Source: an uncultured Eubacterium sp. (GTDB lineage: Bacteria > Bacillota_A > Clostridia > Lachnospirales > Lachnospiraceae). Taken from it: a stretch of DNA of 9,095 nt. Each line of letters opens with the position of its first letter. Within the stretch, counting starts at the first letter, position 1. The notes under the pieces are model-generated. The model did not search any database. It saw only the letters and a list, made by a program, of their open reading frames with translations, and was not told the origin of the DNA. Below, one piece after another: positions 1-8,200 of this stretch. The position numbers and the translations under genes are program-made. The stretch is taken from positions 391 through 9,485 of the forward strand of contig CAOXUF010000063.1 in assembly GCA_948560485.1 (NCBI GenBank), in the 5' to 3' direction.

Positions 1-41
1 GCCAATCAAAAAACGGAATATTTTTACAAAAAAGATAATAT

Positions 42-74
42 TCTATGCTAATATTTGGTAAAAAATAGCATAGA
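42..74. repeat. Perfect 9-bp inverted repeat overlapping the promoter
   Basis: TCTATGCTA at 42-50 is exactly complementary to TAGCATAGA at 66-74, separated by 15 A/T-rich bases. The right arm overlaps the -35 box (71-76) of the predicted promoter. No T-run follows the right arm, so it does not look like a terminator of an upstream gene. Its placement fits an operator for a dimeric regulator or an upstream activator site. That role is inference; only the repeat and its position are seen directly. Confidence 0.5.
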
Positions 75-99
75 CACAATAATTCCACTTTGTTATAAT
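71..99 (+). promoter_or_regulatory. Sigma-A-type promoter with extended -10
   Basis: TAGACA at 71-76 matches the TTGACA -35 consensus at five of six bases. After a 17-base spacer comes a perfect TATAAT at 94-99, preceded by TG at 91-92, giving an extended -10. Transcription would start near base 106 and leave an untranslated leader of about 150 bases before the esaA-like ATG. This is the only strong promoter seen, so it probably drives the whole cluster. The A/T-rich leader (100-255) shows no riboswitch or strong stem that I can support. Confidence 0.7.
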
Positions 100-255
100 T
101 AGAACAATATTTTCCATAATAACACTTAATTTGTAAAAAAGAGATATTCTGTAGTTTAAAACAGTCGATATATGGATTTTTATTTTGTAATGTTATTTTT
201 AATATAGGATAGGGGGAAACGTTGGACAGATATAGTTCTGTGCTAACGATTATTT

Positions 256-2916
256 ATGAAAAAACGGTGGATTTGTTTCATATCATCAGGGGCGGTATTC
301 CTGTTAATTGCAGGCATGTGGTTAGGTACAAAAATAAGCATGGAACAGATCAATAACCAGAAGCTTTATAGCAGCAGCATTAAAAGCACAATTGCTGTGA
401 TCAATCAAGATGTTGGCGTCCATAATGGAGTGGAAACAATGAATTATTCAGAGGCTTTGATATCAACGCTGAATGATGATTATAAAGTGGTATCATACAA
501 AGAAGCGCAATCAGGTATGGAGCAAGGCATATATTCTGCAATTGTAACGTTTCCATCTACTTTATCCTCTCAAGTATATTCCATCAATGAATCTGAATTA
601 CAATCCCCTAAGGTGGAATTTACTGTAAATGCTTCTCTTACAGAAGAAGCATATATCAATACTTATTTGCGTATGTTGGATTTGCAAAACGACATTAATG
701 AATCCATTTCTTACTTATATCTTGTTTCGGTTTACGATGAATTACATAGCGCGCAGGATCAAGTTAAAAAAATATTTCAGAATGACGATGACGATATCAA
801 GGCGTTAAATAGCATACAACTACATGATTTTCGTCTTGATGTCGATTGGTCTGACATGCCTGAAGTTCAGTTTGAACCCAAAGAAATCAATTTTGATGAC
901 TTTATCGCAACCGTACAGGGTTATGCCAATAACATGTCTGATACTTATATTGACAGTTATGCGGTAGCTCAGTCAGATTATGAGAATTTTCAAAATAACT
1001 TTTCTACAATGGCGAATATGATCTCTCATGAAAGTTTTCTGTGGTTTGATGATGTAAATGAACGGGAAAATAATGTTACGGCATATGCCGGTGAAGTTTC
1101 GGATTATAGTGATTCAGTTTTTCATTGGAGCAATGGCGTCCAACAATGGAATGCTGATACAGCAGCATGGAATACAGAACTTAGTACTTATCAAGACAAT
1201 TTAGATATGTGGAAATCTTCTATATTGGATTGGAAATCTAACTTAATACAATGGGGAGATGCGTATGAAAATGAACTGGATCTATATAAAGAGTCTGTTG
1301 AGGAATATCAAGGTGCGTTAAATGAATATTCCGGACAAGTTTATGATTTTTATCGATTGAGTACGCAACAATGGGCAGAAAATTATACGCAGTACGCGCA
1401 AAATACGGAAAACTGGAAAGATGCGTCTGAATTGACCGTTCATCTTTATAATAGCCAAATAAGCAATCTTCCTGATTATATTCATGCTGCAAGAGCGTAT
1501 GGGGACCAAATCAATACTTATCGGGAGACAGTATCTGCGTACTATGAAGGTCTTGCTGAGAATTTAGAGCAAAATTATTATACTACTATAAAGAATTATC
1601 ATAAAACTCTTCATGATTCCTATTTTGGAACGGAGGAGGAGAGTGGTTTGGTAGATCAAATTACTGATTATTATCATGCTGTTCAAGATTATGAACAGGT
1701 TACGTTAAATTACAAAAATGATTTAGATCAATATGTGTTATCGTATATTACGTTGTTAGATCAGTATTATAACGACAGATATATTAATGGTAATGTAAAT
1801 GCGGTACAGCCGGATTTTGATTTGGATAGTGTCATCTTGGGAATGGATGAAGATTATCCGTATGATTTTGAAGATATCAGAAGTGATCTTGATTCCAGCT
1901 TGACTGCACTTGGTGAGACTTATGAAACTCAGGAAAATGTGATAACAGAAGTCGAGATGGAACTCAATGATCTATTCAGTCATGATGCGATTGTATCTCC
2001 TCCGGATCCTTCCTATTCAGATGAAACGCTTCCAGATTCGGATACTTTTGCAGCAATAGATACTTCTGTTTTTGAAAGTTATGAAACATACGGTTTAGAA
2101 GATTGGAATGCAGTATGTGATATTGAGGAACCAGATTCCAATATGGTGCAATTTGATACCACAAATTCCGATTCCATATTGCCGGAAGATGTAACAGATT
2201 TTGATCAAACATTACCGGTCTTTTTTGGAGGAGATTTTCAGCCGTTTGCTATCGAACGACCACAGCCGTTAGTGGATACTGTACCTGCGGTTCCGGATCA
2301 ACTGGCAGAGAATTGCAATGCAATTGTTTCAGAGTCTGTAAAATATATTCCTTCCAGTTATTTAAATGATGAGACAAAATCTCAGGTGGACGATATTGTG
2401 GAGACTTATGCTTCACACCTAAATACTGTTGATTCTAATTTAAATAATACTATGCATACAAACAATGATTCGCTTTTGCAGGCGTATCATGAATATAATT
2501 CTTACATTTCTACTTTATATGGTGATGCGACGCAGGCATATACAGCGCAAGAAACAGATTTAATAGATACTTTAAATACATTTTATGATATGAAGAAAGC
2601 TACCAGTGATGAGAATAAAAAACTATTAGGCGCTTTTTCTGTTAAATTGCCGAATAGTCGTATCAACGCAGTAACCAATAAAGATTTTGTTAACTTTACA
2701 ATATCTCCGATACAATTTGTATCCGGTAACATTCGGGCAGGCGCGCAAACCGGAAATTCATTTCAAGAACTGCAACTGCGCATATATAGCATTGTTTTAA
2801 TGTGCCTGATTGGGTTGATTATCCTATCGGTATGTGCGGTTTTGCTTATGCACCGTATTCATTTAAAAAAATTATCTAAACTGAACAACGGTATAACCAT
2901 CAGCTCCAGCAGCTGA
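256..2916 (+). CDS. esaA: EsaA/YueB-like type VII secretion envelope protein
   Basis: An 886-residue membrane protein that I assign to the EsaA/YueB group of T7SSb. These proteins span the envelope and expose a long extracellular stalk; in Bacillus subtilis YueB is the SPP1 phage receptor. The N-terminus has one membrane segment (about residues 5-24). It is followed by a region like the start of YhgE/Pip/EsaA proteins: the motif IAVINQDVG, then a Y-rich segment and a GMEQGIYSAIVTFPS motif. Residues about 277-510 are helical with Trp/Tyr every seventh residue. Residues about 576-690 are acidic and rich in Asp, Ser and Pro. A single C-terminal membrane segment lies at about 844-865, followed by a basic tail. 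B. subtilis YueB and Staphylococcus EsaA exceed 1000 residues and have several C-terminal membrane segments, so this form is reduced. The ATG at 256 has no clear Shine-Dalgarno. An in-frame stop at 244 rules out an earlier start, and the next Met would delete the membrane segment. Identity rests on N-terminal similarity and context. Confidence 0.75.
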   Translation: MKKRWICFISSGAVFLLIAGMWLGTKISMEQINNQKLYSSSIKSTIAVINQDVGVHNGVETMNYSEALISTLNDDYKVVSYKEAQSGMEQGIYSAIVTFPSTLSSQVYSINESELQSPKVEFTVNASLTEEAYINTYLRMLDLQNDINESISYLYLVSVYDELHSAQDQVKKIFQNDDDDIKALNSIQLHDFRLDVDWSDMPEVQFEPKEINFDDFIATVQGYANNMSDTYIDSYAVAQSDYENFQNNFSTMANMISHESFLWFDDVNERENNVTAYAGEVSDYSDSVFHWSNGVQQWNADTAAWNTELSTYQDNLDMWKSSILDWKSNLIQWGDAYENELDLYKESVEEYQGALNEYSGQVYDFYRLSTQQWAENYTQYAQNTENWKDASELTVHLYNSQISNLPDYIHAARAYGDQINTYRETVSAYYEGLAENLEQNYYTTIKNYHKTLHDSYFGTEEESGLVDQITDYYHAVQDYEQVTLNYKNDLDQYVLSYITLLDQYYNDRYINGNVNAVQPDFDLDSVILGMDEDYPYDFEDIRSDLDSSLTALGETYETQENVITEVEMELNDLFSHDAIVSPPDPSYSDETLPDSDTFAAIDTSVFESYETYGLEDWNAVCDIEEPDSNMVQFDTTNSDSILPEDVTDFDQTLPVFFGGDFQPFAIERPQPLVDTVPAVPDQLAENCNAIVSESVKYIPSSYLNDETKSQVDDIVETYASHLNTVDSNLNNTMHTNNDSLLQAYHEYNSYISTLYGDATQAYTAQETDLIDTLNTFYDMKKATSDENKKLLGAFSVKLPNSRINAVTNKDFVNFTISPIQFVSGNIRAGAQTGNSFQELQLRIYSIVLMCLIGLIILSVCAVLLMHRIHLKKLSKLNNGITISSSS

Positions 2917-2917
2917 T
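2899..2917 (+). other. Small hairpin spanning the esaA stop codon
   Basis: ATCAGCT (2899-2905) pairs with AGCTGAT (2911-2917) around a five-base CCAGC loop, and the esaA stop TGA lies inside the right arm. The following sequence is A-rich rather than a T-run, so it is not a convincing terminator. It could protect or mark a processing point upstream of the esxA message, but this is inference and the stem is short. Confidence 0.25.
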
Positions 2918-2954
2918 TGATTATAAATAAAAAAATTTAAAGGAGTTGTCAAAT

Positions 2955-3248
2955 ATGGCAGGTCAAATTCGTATTACACCGGATCAGATGAGGACAAGAG
3001 CTTCGGAGTTCAGAACAGAAGGACAGAACTTTGAAGATGTAATCAATAAGATGCAAAATCTCATCAATACATTACAAGATGAATGGGAAGGTGAGGCAAG
3101 CAGAAAATTTGCTGAGCAGTTTGACGCTTTAAGACCTTCTTTTGTAGAGGTACGAAATCTAATTGATGAGATTGGCGGTCAATGTGATGGAACAGCGGAT
3201 GCATTAGAAAATCTCGATAGAGAAATTGCATCAAAATTCAGCGTCTAA
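2955..3248 (+). CDS. esxA: WXG100 secreted protein EsxA (YukE-like)
   Basis: A 97-residue WXG100 protein, the small helix-turn-helix substrate that T7SSb exports and that is usually needed for secretion of other substrates. The hallmark W44-E45-G46 sits in the turn between two amphipathic helices. The second helix ends with L84, D88, I91 and F95, spaced exactly as in the HxxxD/ExxhxxxH export motif described for B. subtilis YukE (H and h are hydrophobic). There is no signal peptide and no cysteine near the tip except one at about residue 74. The start is the ATG at 2955, nine bases after the strong AAAGGAG at 2939-2945; a TTG three codons upstream overlaps that ribosome binding site and is rejected. 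It lies 38 bases after esaA and just before a hairpin terminator. No second WXG100 gene is visible, so a homodimer is likely. Family identity is very secure. Confidence 0.95.
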   Translation: MAGQIRITPDQMRTRASEFRTEGQNFEDVINKMQNLINTLQDEWEGEASRKFAEQFDALRPSFVEVRNLIDEIGGQCDGTADALENLDREIASKFSV

Positions 3249-3252
3249 TTAT

Positions 3253-3290
3253 AATCCCATGCTCACTAGGTGGGTGTGGGATTTTGTTAT
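3253..3290 (+). terminator. Hairpin terminator or attenuator after esxA
   Basis: Bases 3253-3266 pair with 3270-3283 over 14 consecutive positions (11 Watson-Crick and 3 G-T pairs) around a TAG loop. The tail TTTTGTTATT runs through 3282-3291. It begins five bases after the esxA stop and lies before essA, which has no obvious promoter of its own. It probably works as a partial terminator within the operon, letting esxA RNA accumulate above the machine genes. Three wobble pairs and an interrupted T-run fit incomplete termination. The G-T pairs lie on the + strand RNA, so a minus-strand version would be weaker. Confidence 0.75.
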
Positions 3291-3308
3291 TATGAGATGG
3301 TGAACAGT

Positions 3309-3818
3309 ATGAAAAATAGCGTCAAAACAATCTTCCGTTCTTTTTTCCTTTTGATCTTTATAGGAATATTATCTGGTGTTTGTACGAATGTATTAGCAAC
3401 ACAAATAGATAGGACTGAAGAGAACACAGATATTATTTTAAACCCTCAAACAATTACGGAAAAACATTATGAAAATAATGGGTTAACGGGAATCTATAAT
3501 GTTGATTTGTTTGCACCAGATGAAGACAATATATTTCGTCTGAAAGAAAGTGCGGCCAACCAATATTATGAAAGTATCGTCCATTCGCTTTTTGATAATG
3601 GCAATACAGTTCCCCATACAGAGCCGGTTGATCTTGCCGTTGCAGAACTAAACCTTTTTTCTAAAGTAAACTATCACACAGATATAACAAGCGCTGGAGA
3701 CGGAGATAGTTATCTGTCATACATATATGCGGGCGTAATATTGGCAATGGCATGTGCGGCGGGCTTTTTGTGTGCAAAAATTTGGAGCAAAAAAAAGCGT
3801 AGAAAGAAAGGAACGTAA
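3309..3818 (+). CDS. essA: EssA-like type VII secretion membrane protein
   Basis: A 169-residue protein with an N-terminal hydrophobic segment at about residues 12-24 after a basic start, ending in a possible signal-peptidase site near NVLA-TQ (residue 30). A polar extracellular region of roughly 105 residues follows. A C-terminal membrane helix at about 138-158 ends in a strongly basic cytoplasmic tail (SKKKRRKKGT). This topology and length match EssA, a small T7SSb membrane component of unclear biochemical role, and the position between esxA and esaB is the same as in Staphylococcus. I chose ATG 3309, which follows AGATGGTGA (3295-3303), a fair Shine-Dalgarno match. ATG 3297 would add four residues and is the alternative. 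A GTG at 3270 lies inside the terminator stem and is unlikely. Direct sequence similarity to EssA is weak, so the name rests mainly on topology and neighbourhood. Confidence 0.65.
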   Translation: MKNSVKTIFRSFFLLIFIGILSGVCTNVLATQIDRTEENTDIILNPQTITEKHYENNGLTGIYNVDLFAPDEDNIFRLKESAANQYYESIVHSLFDNGNTVPHTEPVDLAVAELNLFSKVNYHTDITSAGDGDSYLSYIYAGVILAMACAAGFLCAKIWSKKKRRKKGT

Positions 3819-3819
3819 T

Positions 3820-4053
3820 ATGTACATAACGATTACTTTGCGCATAAAAAATTGTGACTATACGATTCAAATTGATCGTAGGCAAAAAATTTATATTGCG
3901 TTAGAAACCCTAAAAAAAAGCGGGCAATGTTTCTTAGAGGTATTTCCTGTTTATTACAAGTCTTTACAAATGCAAAAAATAGTGAGCGCATATTATACGT
4001 TTCAAGAAGCGAATATTTATACCGGCGATATTATGCAAGCAATGATCAGCTGA
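3820..4053 (+). CDS. esaB: EsaB/YukD-like ubiquitin-fold protein
   Basis: A 77-residue cytosolic protein without membrane segments. It begins MYITITLRIKNCDYTIQI, an alternating beta-hairpin pattern as in EsaB/YukD, then a helix (about residues 24-34). It ends with EANIYTGDIMQAMI, which resembles the closing ubiquitin-like element (I-x-x-GD-x-hydrophobic) of YukD. EsaB proteins have a ubiquitin-like fold but no exposed diglycine tail, are not known to be conjugated, and are needed for or regulate T7SSb activity. The ATG at 3820 lies one base after the essA stop and seven bases after AAAGGA (3807-3812). An in-frame ATG at 3754 inside essA would add 22 basic residues and is rejected. The tight junction suggests translational coupling to essA. 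The assignment combines fold pattern, length and position. Confidence 0.75.
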   Translation: MYITITLRIKNCDYTIQIDRRQKIYIALETLKKSGQCFLEVFPVYYKSLQMQKIVSAYYTFQEANIYTGDIMQAMIS

Positions 4054-4074
4054 TCTGTAAATGGAGAAAATAAT

Positions 4075-5193
4075 ATGAAAGACAATATAATTACTGCGCA
4101 AAAGAAAATATCAGATTTAAAAGCAACAAAAGAAGAAATTTCCTGTTTATCTCATGAGTGTGAATTTCTTGTTCCTAGTAAAACATATATCTCTGAAGAC
4201 AGCGTTTCTTTTGAATTTAGTGCAGACGGACTTTTTAGTTGCGGCGATATGCTGAAAACGACAAAAGATAAATATCGTTTTTTAGCAAACTGTGCAGATT
4301 TAAAAAACATCAATAAGGAATTTGATTTTTCAATGCAGCCTGAAAATATTATGTGTGACATTAACCTAGTGCCAAAAATACTTTTTAGGGATAAGATTGA
4401 ACAGCTTACGGATGTAAAAGGACTATTTCTTGATCGCTATAAAGCGCTTGCGGGATATATTTTGAATCCTAAATATTCTTATGAGAATTACTATCATGGC
4501 GGTGGAGATTTATTTCAGAAAAACCGTAATTTGAGTACGATAGTTGATTGTGATGATGTAGAAAAAATAAAAACATTTTTTCTGAATCAATATAATCAGT
4601 TATGTGAGATGGAAGAAAAAACAAAGGTTGCAGTGAGTAAGAAAAAAGTGATGTTTTGTAAAATTGCAATTCCAATTCTTTCACTTTTTATTCTTGGTTT
4701 AGCAGTGGCTACATCCATGGCTTACATGATGCAAATTCCATTGAAAGATACGATTTTGTCAGCAGATCATTATTATTTAATCGGCAACTACGTAGAGGTA
4801 CAGAATGTTTTGACCAATATCTCAGTAGATGATTTGCCTATTGCACAAAAATTTATATTATCACGTTCTTATATTATTTCAGAAGGTATGACGCAGGAGC
4901 AGAAAACCAACATATTAAATGGAATAACATTCAATACAAACGAGCTTGTCATGAATTATTGGATATATGTCGGCAGACTGGATTTTGATCATGCCATTGA
5001 TGCAGCACAAAAAATAGGAGATGATGAACTATTGCTTTATGCTTATATGAAACAGCGTGCTGTGATTCAAGAAAACAATACGCTCTCAGGTGAAGAAAAA
5101 ACAAATAAATTAAAGGAATTGGAAGAAAAAATCACTTCCATGACAGACGCCGTTACGAGAGATTCAACCAATCGTACAGCTGCGACGGAATAA
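4075..5193 (+). CDS. essB: EssB/YukC type VII secretion membrane protein
   Basis: A 372-residue single-pass membrane protein of the EssB/YukC family, a core T7SSb component that binds EssC. Residues 1-190 form the cytoplasmic part, which in the family has a pseudokinase fold; the family-like element VKGLFLDRYKALAGYIL lies near residues 112-129. A membrane segment at about 193-219 follows a basic KKK stretch. The extracellular part (220-372) is helical and carries the best family signature: a dYYLIGNY start, then YWIYVGRLDFDHAIDAAQ with a following DDELLLYAYMKQ, matching the conserved YWI-x-x-GR block of YukC. A charged coil with GEEKTNKLKELEEKI follows. YukC and Staphylococcus EssB are about 445 residues, so this copy is shorter, mostly at the C-terminus and in the pseudokinase part. 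The start has GGAG eight bases upstream (4063-4066). The gap to esaB is 21 bases and to essC 15 bases. Confidence 0.9.
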   Translation: MKDNIITAQKKISDLKATKEEISCLSHECEFLVPSKTYISEDSVSFEFSADGLFSCGDMLKTTKDKYRFLANCADLKNINKEFDFSMQPENIMCDINLVPKILFRDKIEQLTDVKGLFLDRYKALAGYILNPKYSYENYYHGGGDLFQKNRNLSTIVDCDDVEKIKTFFLNQYNQLCEMEEKTKVAVSKKKVMFCKIAIPILSLFILGLAVATSMAYMMQIPLKDTILSADHYYLIGNYVEVQNVLTNISVDDLPIAQKFILSRSYIISEGMTQEQKTNILNGITFNTNELVMNYWIYVGRLDFDHAIDAAQKIGDDELLLYAYMKQRAVIQENNTLSGEEKTNKLKELEEKITSMTDAVTRDSTNRTAATE

Positions 5194-5208
5194 TAAGGAG
5201 TACTCCCT

Positions 5209-8200
5209 ATGAAACAAGTGATGCTTTTTAAAGATAACAGATACATAGAAATTACGGAAGATTCAGACGTCAGGTTAAATGCTCAGCTGCTGCCCGATCA
5301 AAATGGAACAATCTTTGTAACAAATTCTGATGAGAAAGTCTTTATCCATGAAACGGAGCTCGTACCTTTTCAGAAAGTGCATATTGATGAAGAGTTAAGC
5401 GCGTTGCTGTTTGTGGAGGATGAAGTGCTTTTTTCAAAATCTTTTATAAACGGTTCCATACTCATTGGAAATACAAGTAATGCGGATATATGGATAGACG
5501 ATACCAAAGCCTCTCTTTTATTGACGAATGCTGCACTTCAAATTGTAGAAGGTTCTGCTTATGTAAATGGAAAGGAGAGATTTGCTGGAAGTTACTCTGT
5601 TTCTGCGGGAGATTGTATTATGGTTGGCGCTACAAAGATTATTTTGAAAGATCAGTCGATTGTATGCTCCGGCAGCGGATATACATGCCATTTAAAAAGA
5701 GCATGGAAAGACGATGAAATCAATGAAGATTTTCCGATTTATAAACGTTCCCCCAGAATGATAAAGCCGTTGCCCTCATCCAGTGTTAGCGTTGAGCTGC
5801 CTGAGAAGCTGACGAAAAGTAATAAACAGCTGGTAAAAATCATTGTACCGCCACTGGTTACCTTATGTATTACCATTGCTCTGGGTATCTTTATGGGCAG
5901 GGGTATTATGATGCTGATTGGTGCGGCTACAACGGCAATGACATTAATATTTTCTATTGTTACATTTGTCACGGAAAGAAAAGAGAAAAAAATACAAAAA
6001 GAAAAAAGAGAGAGAACATTTGATCATTACCTTGTCGCAAAGAGGGCGGAAATATATTCTTTGTATCAGCAACAAATCGATTCATTACTGTATCATAATC
6101 CGTCCGTTGAGAATATAGAGACCATGATAACGCATCATTCAAGCAGAATATATGAACGGTCTGCAACAGACAGCGATTTTTTATGTCTCTCATTAGGACT
6201 GGCTTCACAGCCGCTGAGCTTTCAAATAAAAAAACCGAACCGTAAGATTGATGAATCTGAAGATGAACTGGAAAAAGAATTGTATGGTGTTTTAGATCAT
6301 TATACAGTGGTGCCGGATATGCCTGTTGTCATTGATTTAAAGCAAGCCCATCTCGGTCTTGTAGGTGAGCCGAAATACATAAAAAAAGTATTGGTATCTA
6401 TCATTACACAATTATGTTTTCATCAGAGTTATCATGATATTGAACTTATAGCATTGATCCATCCTAAAGATGAAACTTTTTTCGAGTGGATGAAATGGTA
6501 TCCTCATTGTAAGGCTAAATCGATTAATATTTCCGGTTTGGTTTCGTCGGAAAACCAACGAGATCAAGTACTTGGTAACATTGCGCAAATACTGAAAGAA
6601 CGGAAGCAAAAACAGGATGAGGCAAAGCAAGACAGTTTATATTTACCTCATTATGTATTTATTATTGATAATCCCAAAATGATCATTAATCATAGCATCA
6701 TGGAGTATTTGCAGCTTCAGTCAATGAATTTAGGATTTAGTTTAATTTATACAACCAATATACAGGCGAATTTACCGGATAATGTTCATACCATATTCAA
6801 TGTCAATGAAAATCACACAGGGATTTTGGTTATGGATAATAGTCTGTTGCTTAATAAAAAAGTAACCTTATATAATATAGAGAATATAGAGTTAGAACGT
6901 ATGTCCAGAACCATTACGCCATTGATACATCATAAAGGGGTGTCTACTCAAATACCTGATAGTATCACATTTTTTGAATTATACGGCGTAAAAAAGCCAA
7001 AGGAAATACCGTTGGAACAGCTTTGGAACAATAATAAGTGTTATAAATCGCTTGCTGTTCCTTTGGGTGTACGGGCAAAAGATGATATTGTATATCTGAA
7101 TTTGCATGAAAAGGCACATGGACCTCATGGACTTGTTGCAGGCACAACAGGTTCCGGTAAATCTGAAATTGTGCAATCTTATATTCTCTCTCTTGCGATT
7201 AATTTTCATCCTTATGATGTTGGCTTTTTACTAATCGACTACAAGGGTGGAGGCATGGCCAATTTATTTGAAAGGCTTCCTCACTTGCTGGGGACTATTA
7301 CAAATTTAGATGGAAGCGAAAGTATGAGGGCATTGGCGTCGATTAAGAGCGAACTTCTTCGCCGTCAAAAAATATTTGGTGAACATGAGGTAAATAACAT
7401 CAATCAATATACAAAGCTTTTTAAAGCCGGAAAAGCGACGGAGCCAATGCCGCACCTGTTTTTAATTTCCGATGAATTTGCAGAATTAAAAAAAGAGCAG
7501 CCGGATTTTATGAGCGAACTGGTCAGTGCGGCGCGTATTGGAAGAAGTTTAGGCGTACATTTAATTTTGGCGACGCAAAAGCCTTCAGGCGTTGTTGATG
7601 ATCAAATATGGAGTAACTCAAAGTTTAAGCTTGCGTTAAAGGTACAAAACGAATCCGACAGTAACGAGGTGATTAAAACTCCCGACGCCGCTAGAATCAC
7701 ACAACCAGGCAGAGCATATCTCCAGGTAGGAAACAATGAAGTGTATGAACTCTTTCAATCGGCTTGGAGTGGAGCTGAATACAGCGATACTGTGGTGGAA
7801 AAAGGTTATGATAATCGGATTTATAAAGTCAATCAGCTTGGTCAAGGCGAGCTTTTAAATGACGACTTAAGCGAGGGAGAAACAGAGCGCGGAGTCGTGG
7901 CGACTCAATTGGATGTCGTTGTGGACTATATCAAAGAAACCTATGAAAAACAAGGATGTAAAAACGTTGAAAAACCCTGGCTTCCTCCTTTGGAACATCG
8001 AATGGTCTCTCCTTATATCAACGTTGGACAAGATGTAGGGAAATGTGAAGGTTATGATTTGCAGATTACAGTTGGAATGGTGGATATACCGGAAAATCAG
8101 AAGCAAGAAGAATATCAACACGACTTTTTTAAAGACGGGAATTTTGCCATTTTTGGTTCATCGGGCTTTGGTAAGTCAACCGGTGAAATGAATATTGCGT

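Noticed and set aside
149..164. CTGT-N8-ACAG dyad in the esaA leader, considered as a riboswitch stem
   Set aside because: Only four pairs, no further conserved structure, and flanking bases pair poorly.
1238..2212. Three minus-strand ORFs of 63-84 codons inside esaA
   Set aside because: They lie antisense to a clearly real gene, lack recognisable domains and supporting start signals, and reflect its biased codon content.
3270..3308. N-terminal extension of essA from GTG 3270, giving 182 residues
   Set aside because: The GTG lies in the right arm of the terminator hairpin, has no ribosome binding site, and the extension precedes a normal basic signal-peptide start at 3309.
3372..3386. Possible lipoprotein signal (LSGVC) at the start of essA
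   Set aside because: Val at the position before Cys does not fit the lipobox, and EssA proteins are not known lipoproteins; an ordinary signal or anchor segment fits better.
3754..3819. N-terminal extension of esaB from ATG 3754
   Set aside because: It overlaps the end of essA, encodes a basic stretch not seen in EsaB/YukD, and ATG 3820 has a good AAAGGA at correct spacing.
5197..5206. Palindrome GGAGTACTCC covering the essC ribosome binding site
   Set aside because: As a hairpin it would leave at most three pairs around a four-base loop, too weak to argue for translational control.
5490..8121. Several short ORFs in other frames within essC
   Set aside because: They fall inside an intact, family-matching EssC frame and have no domain signature of their own.
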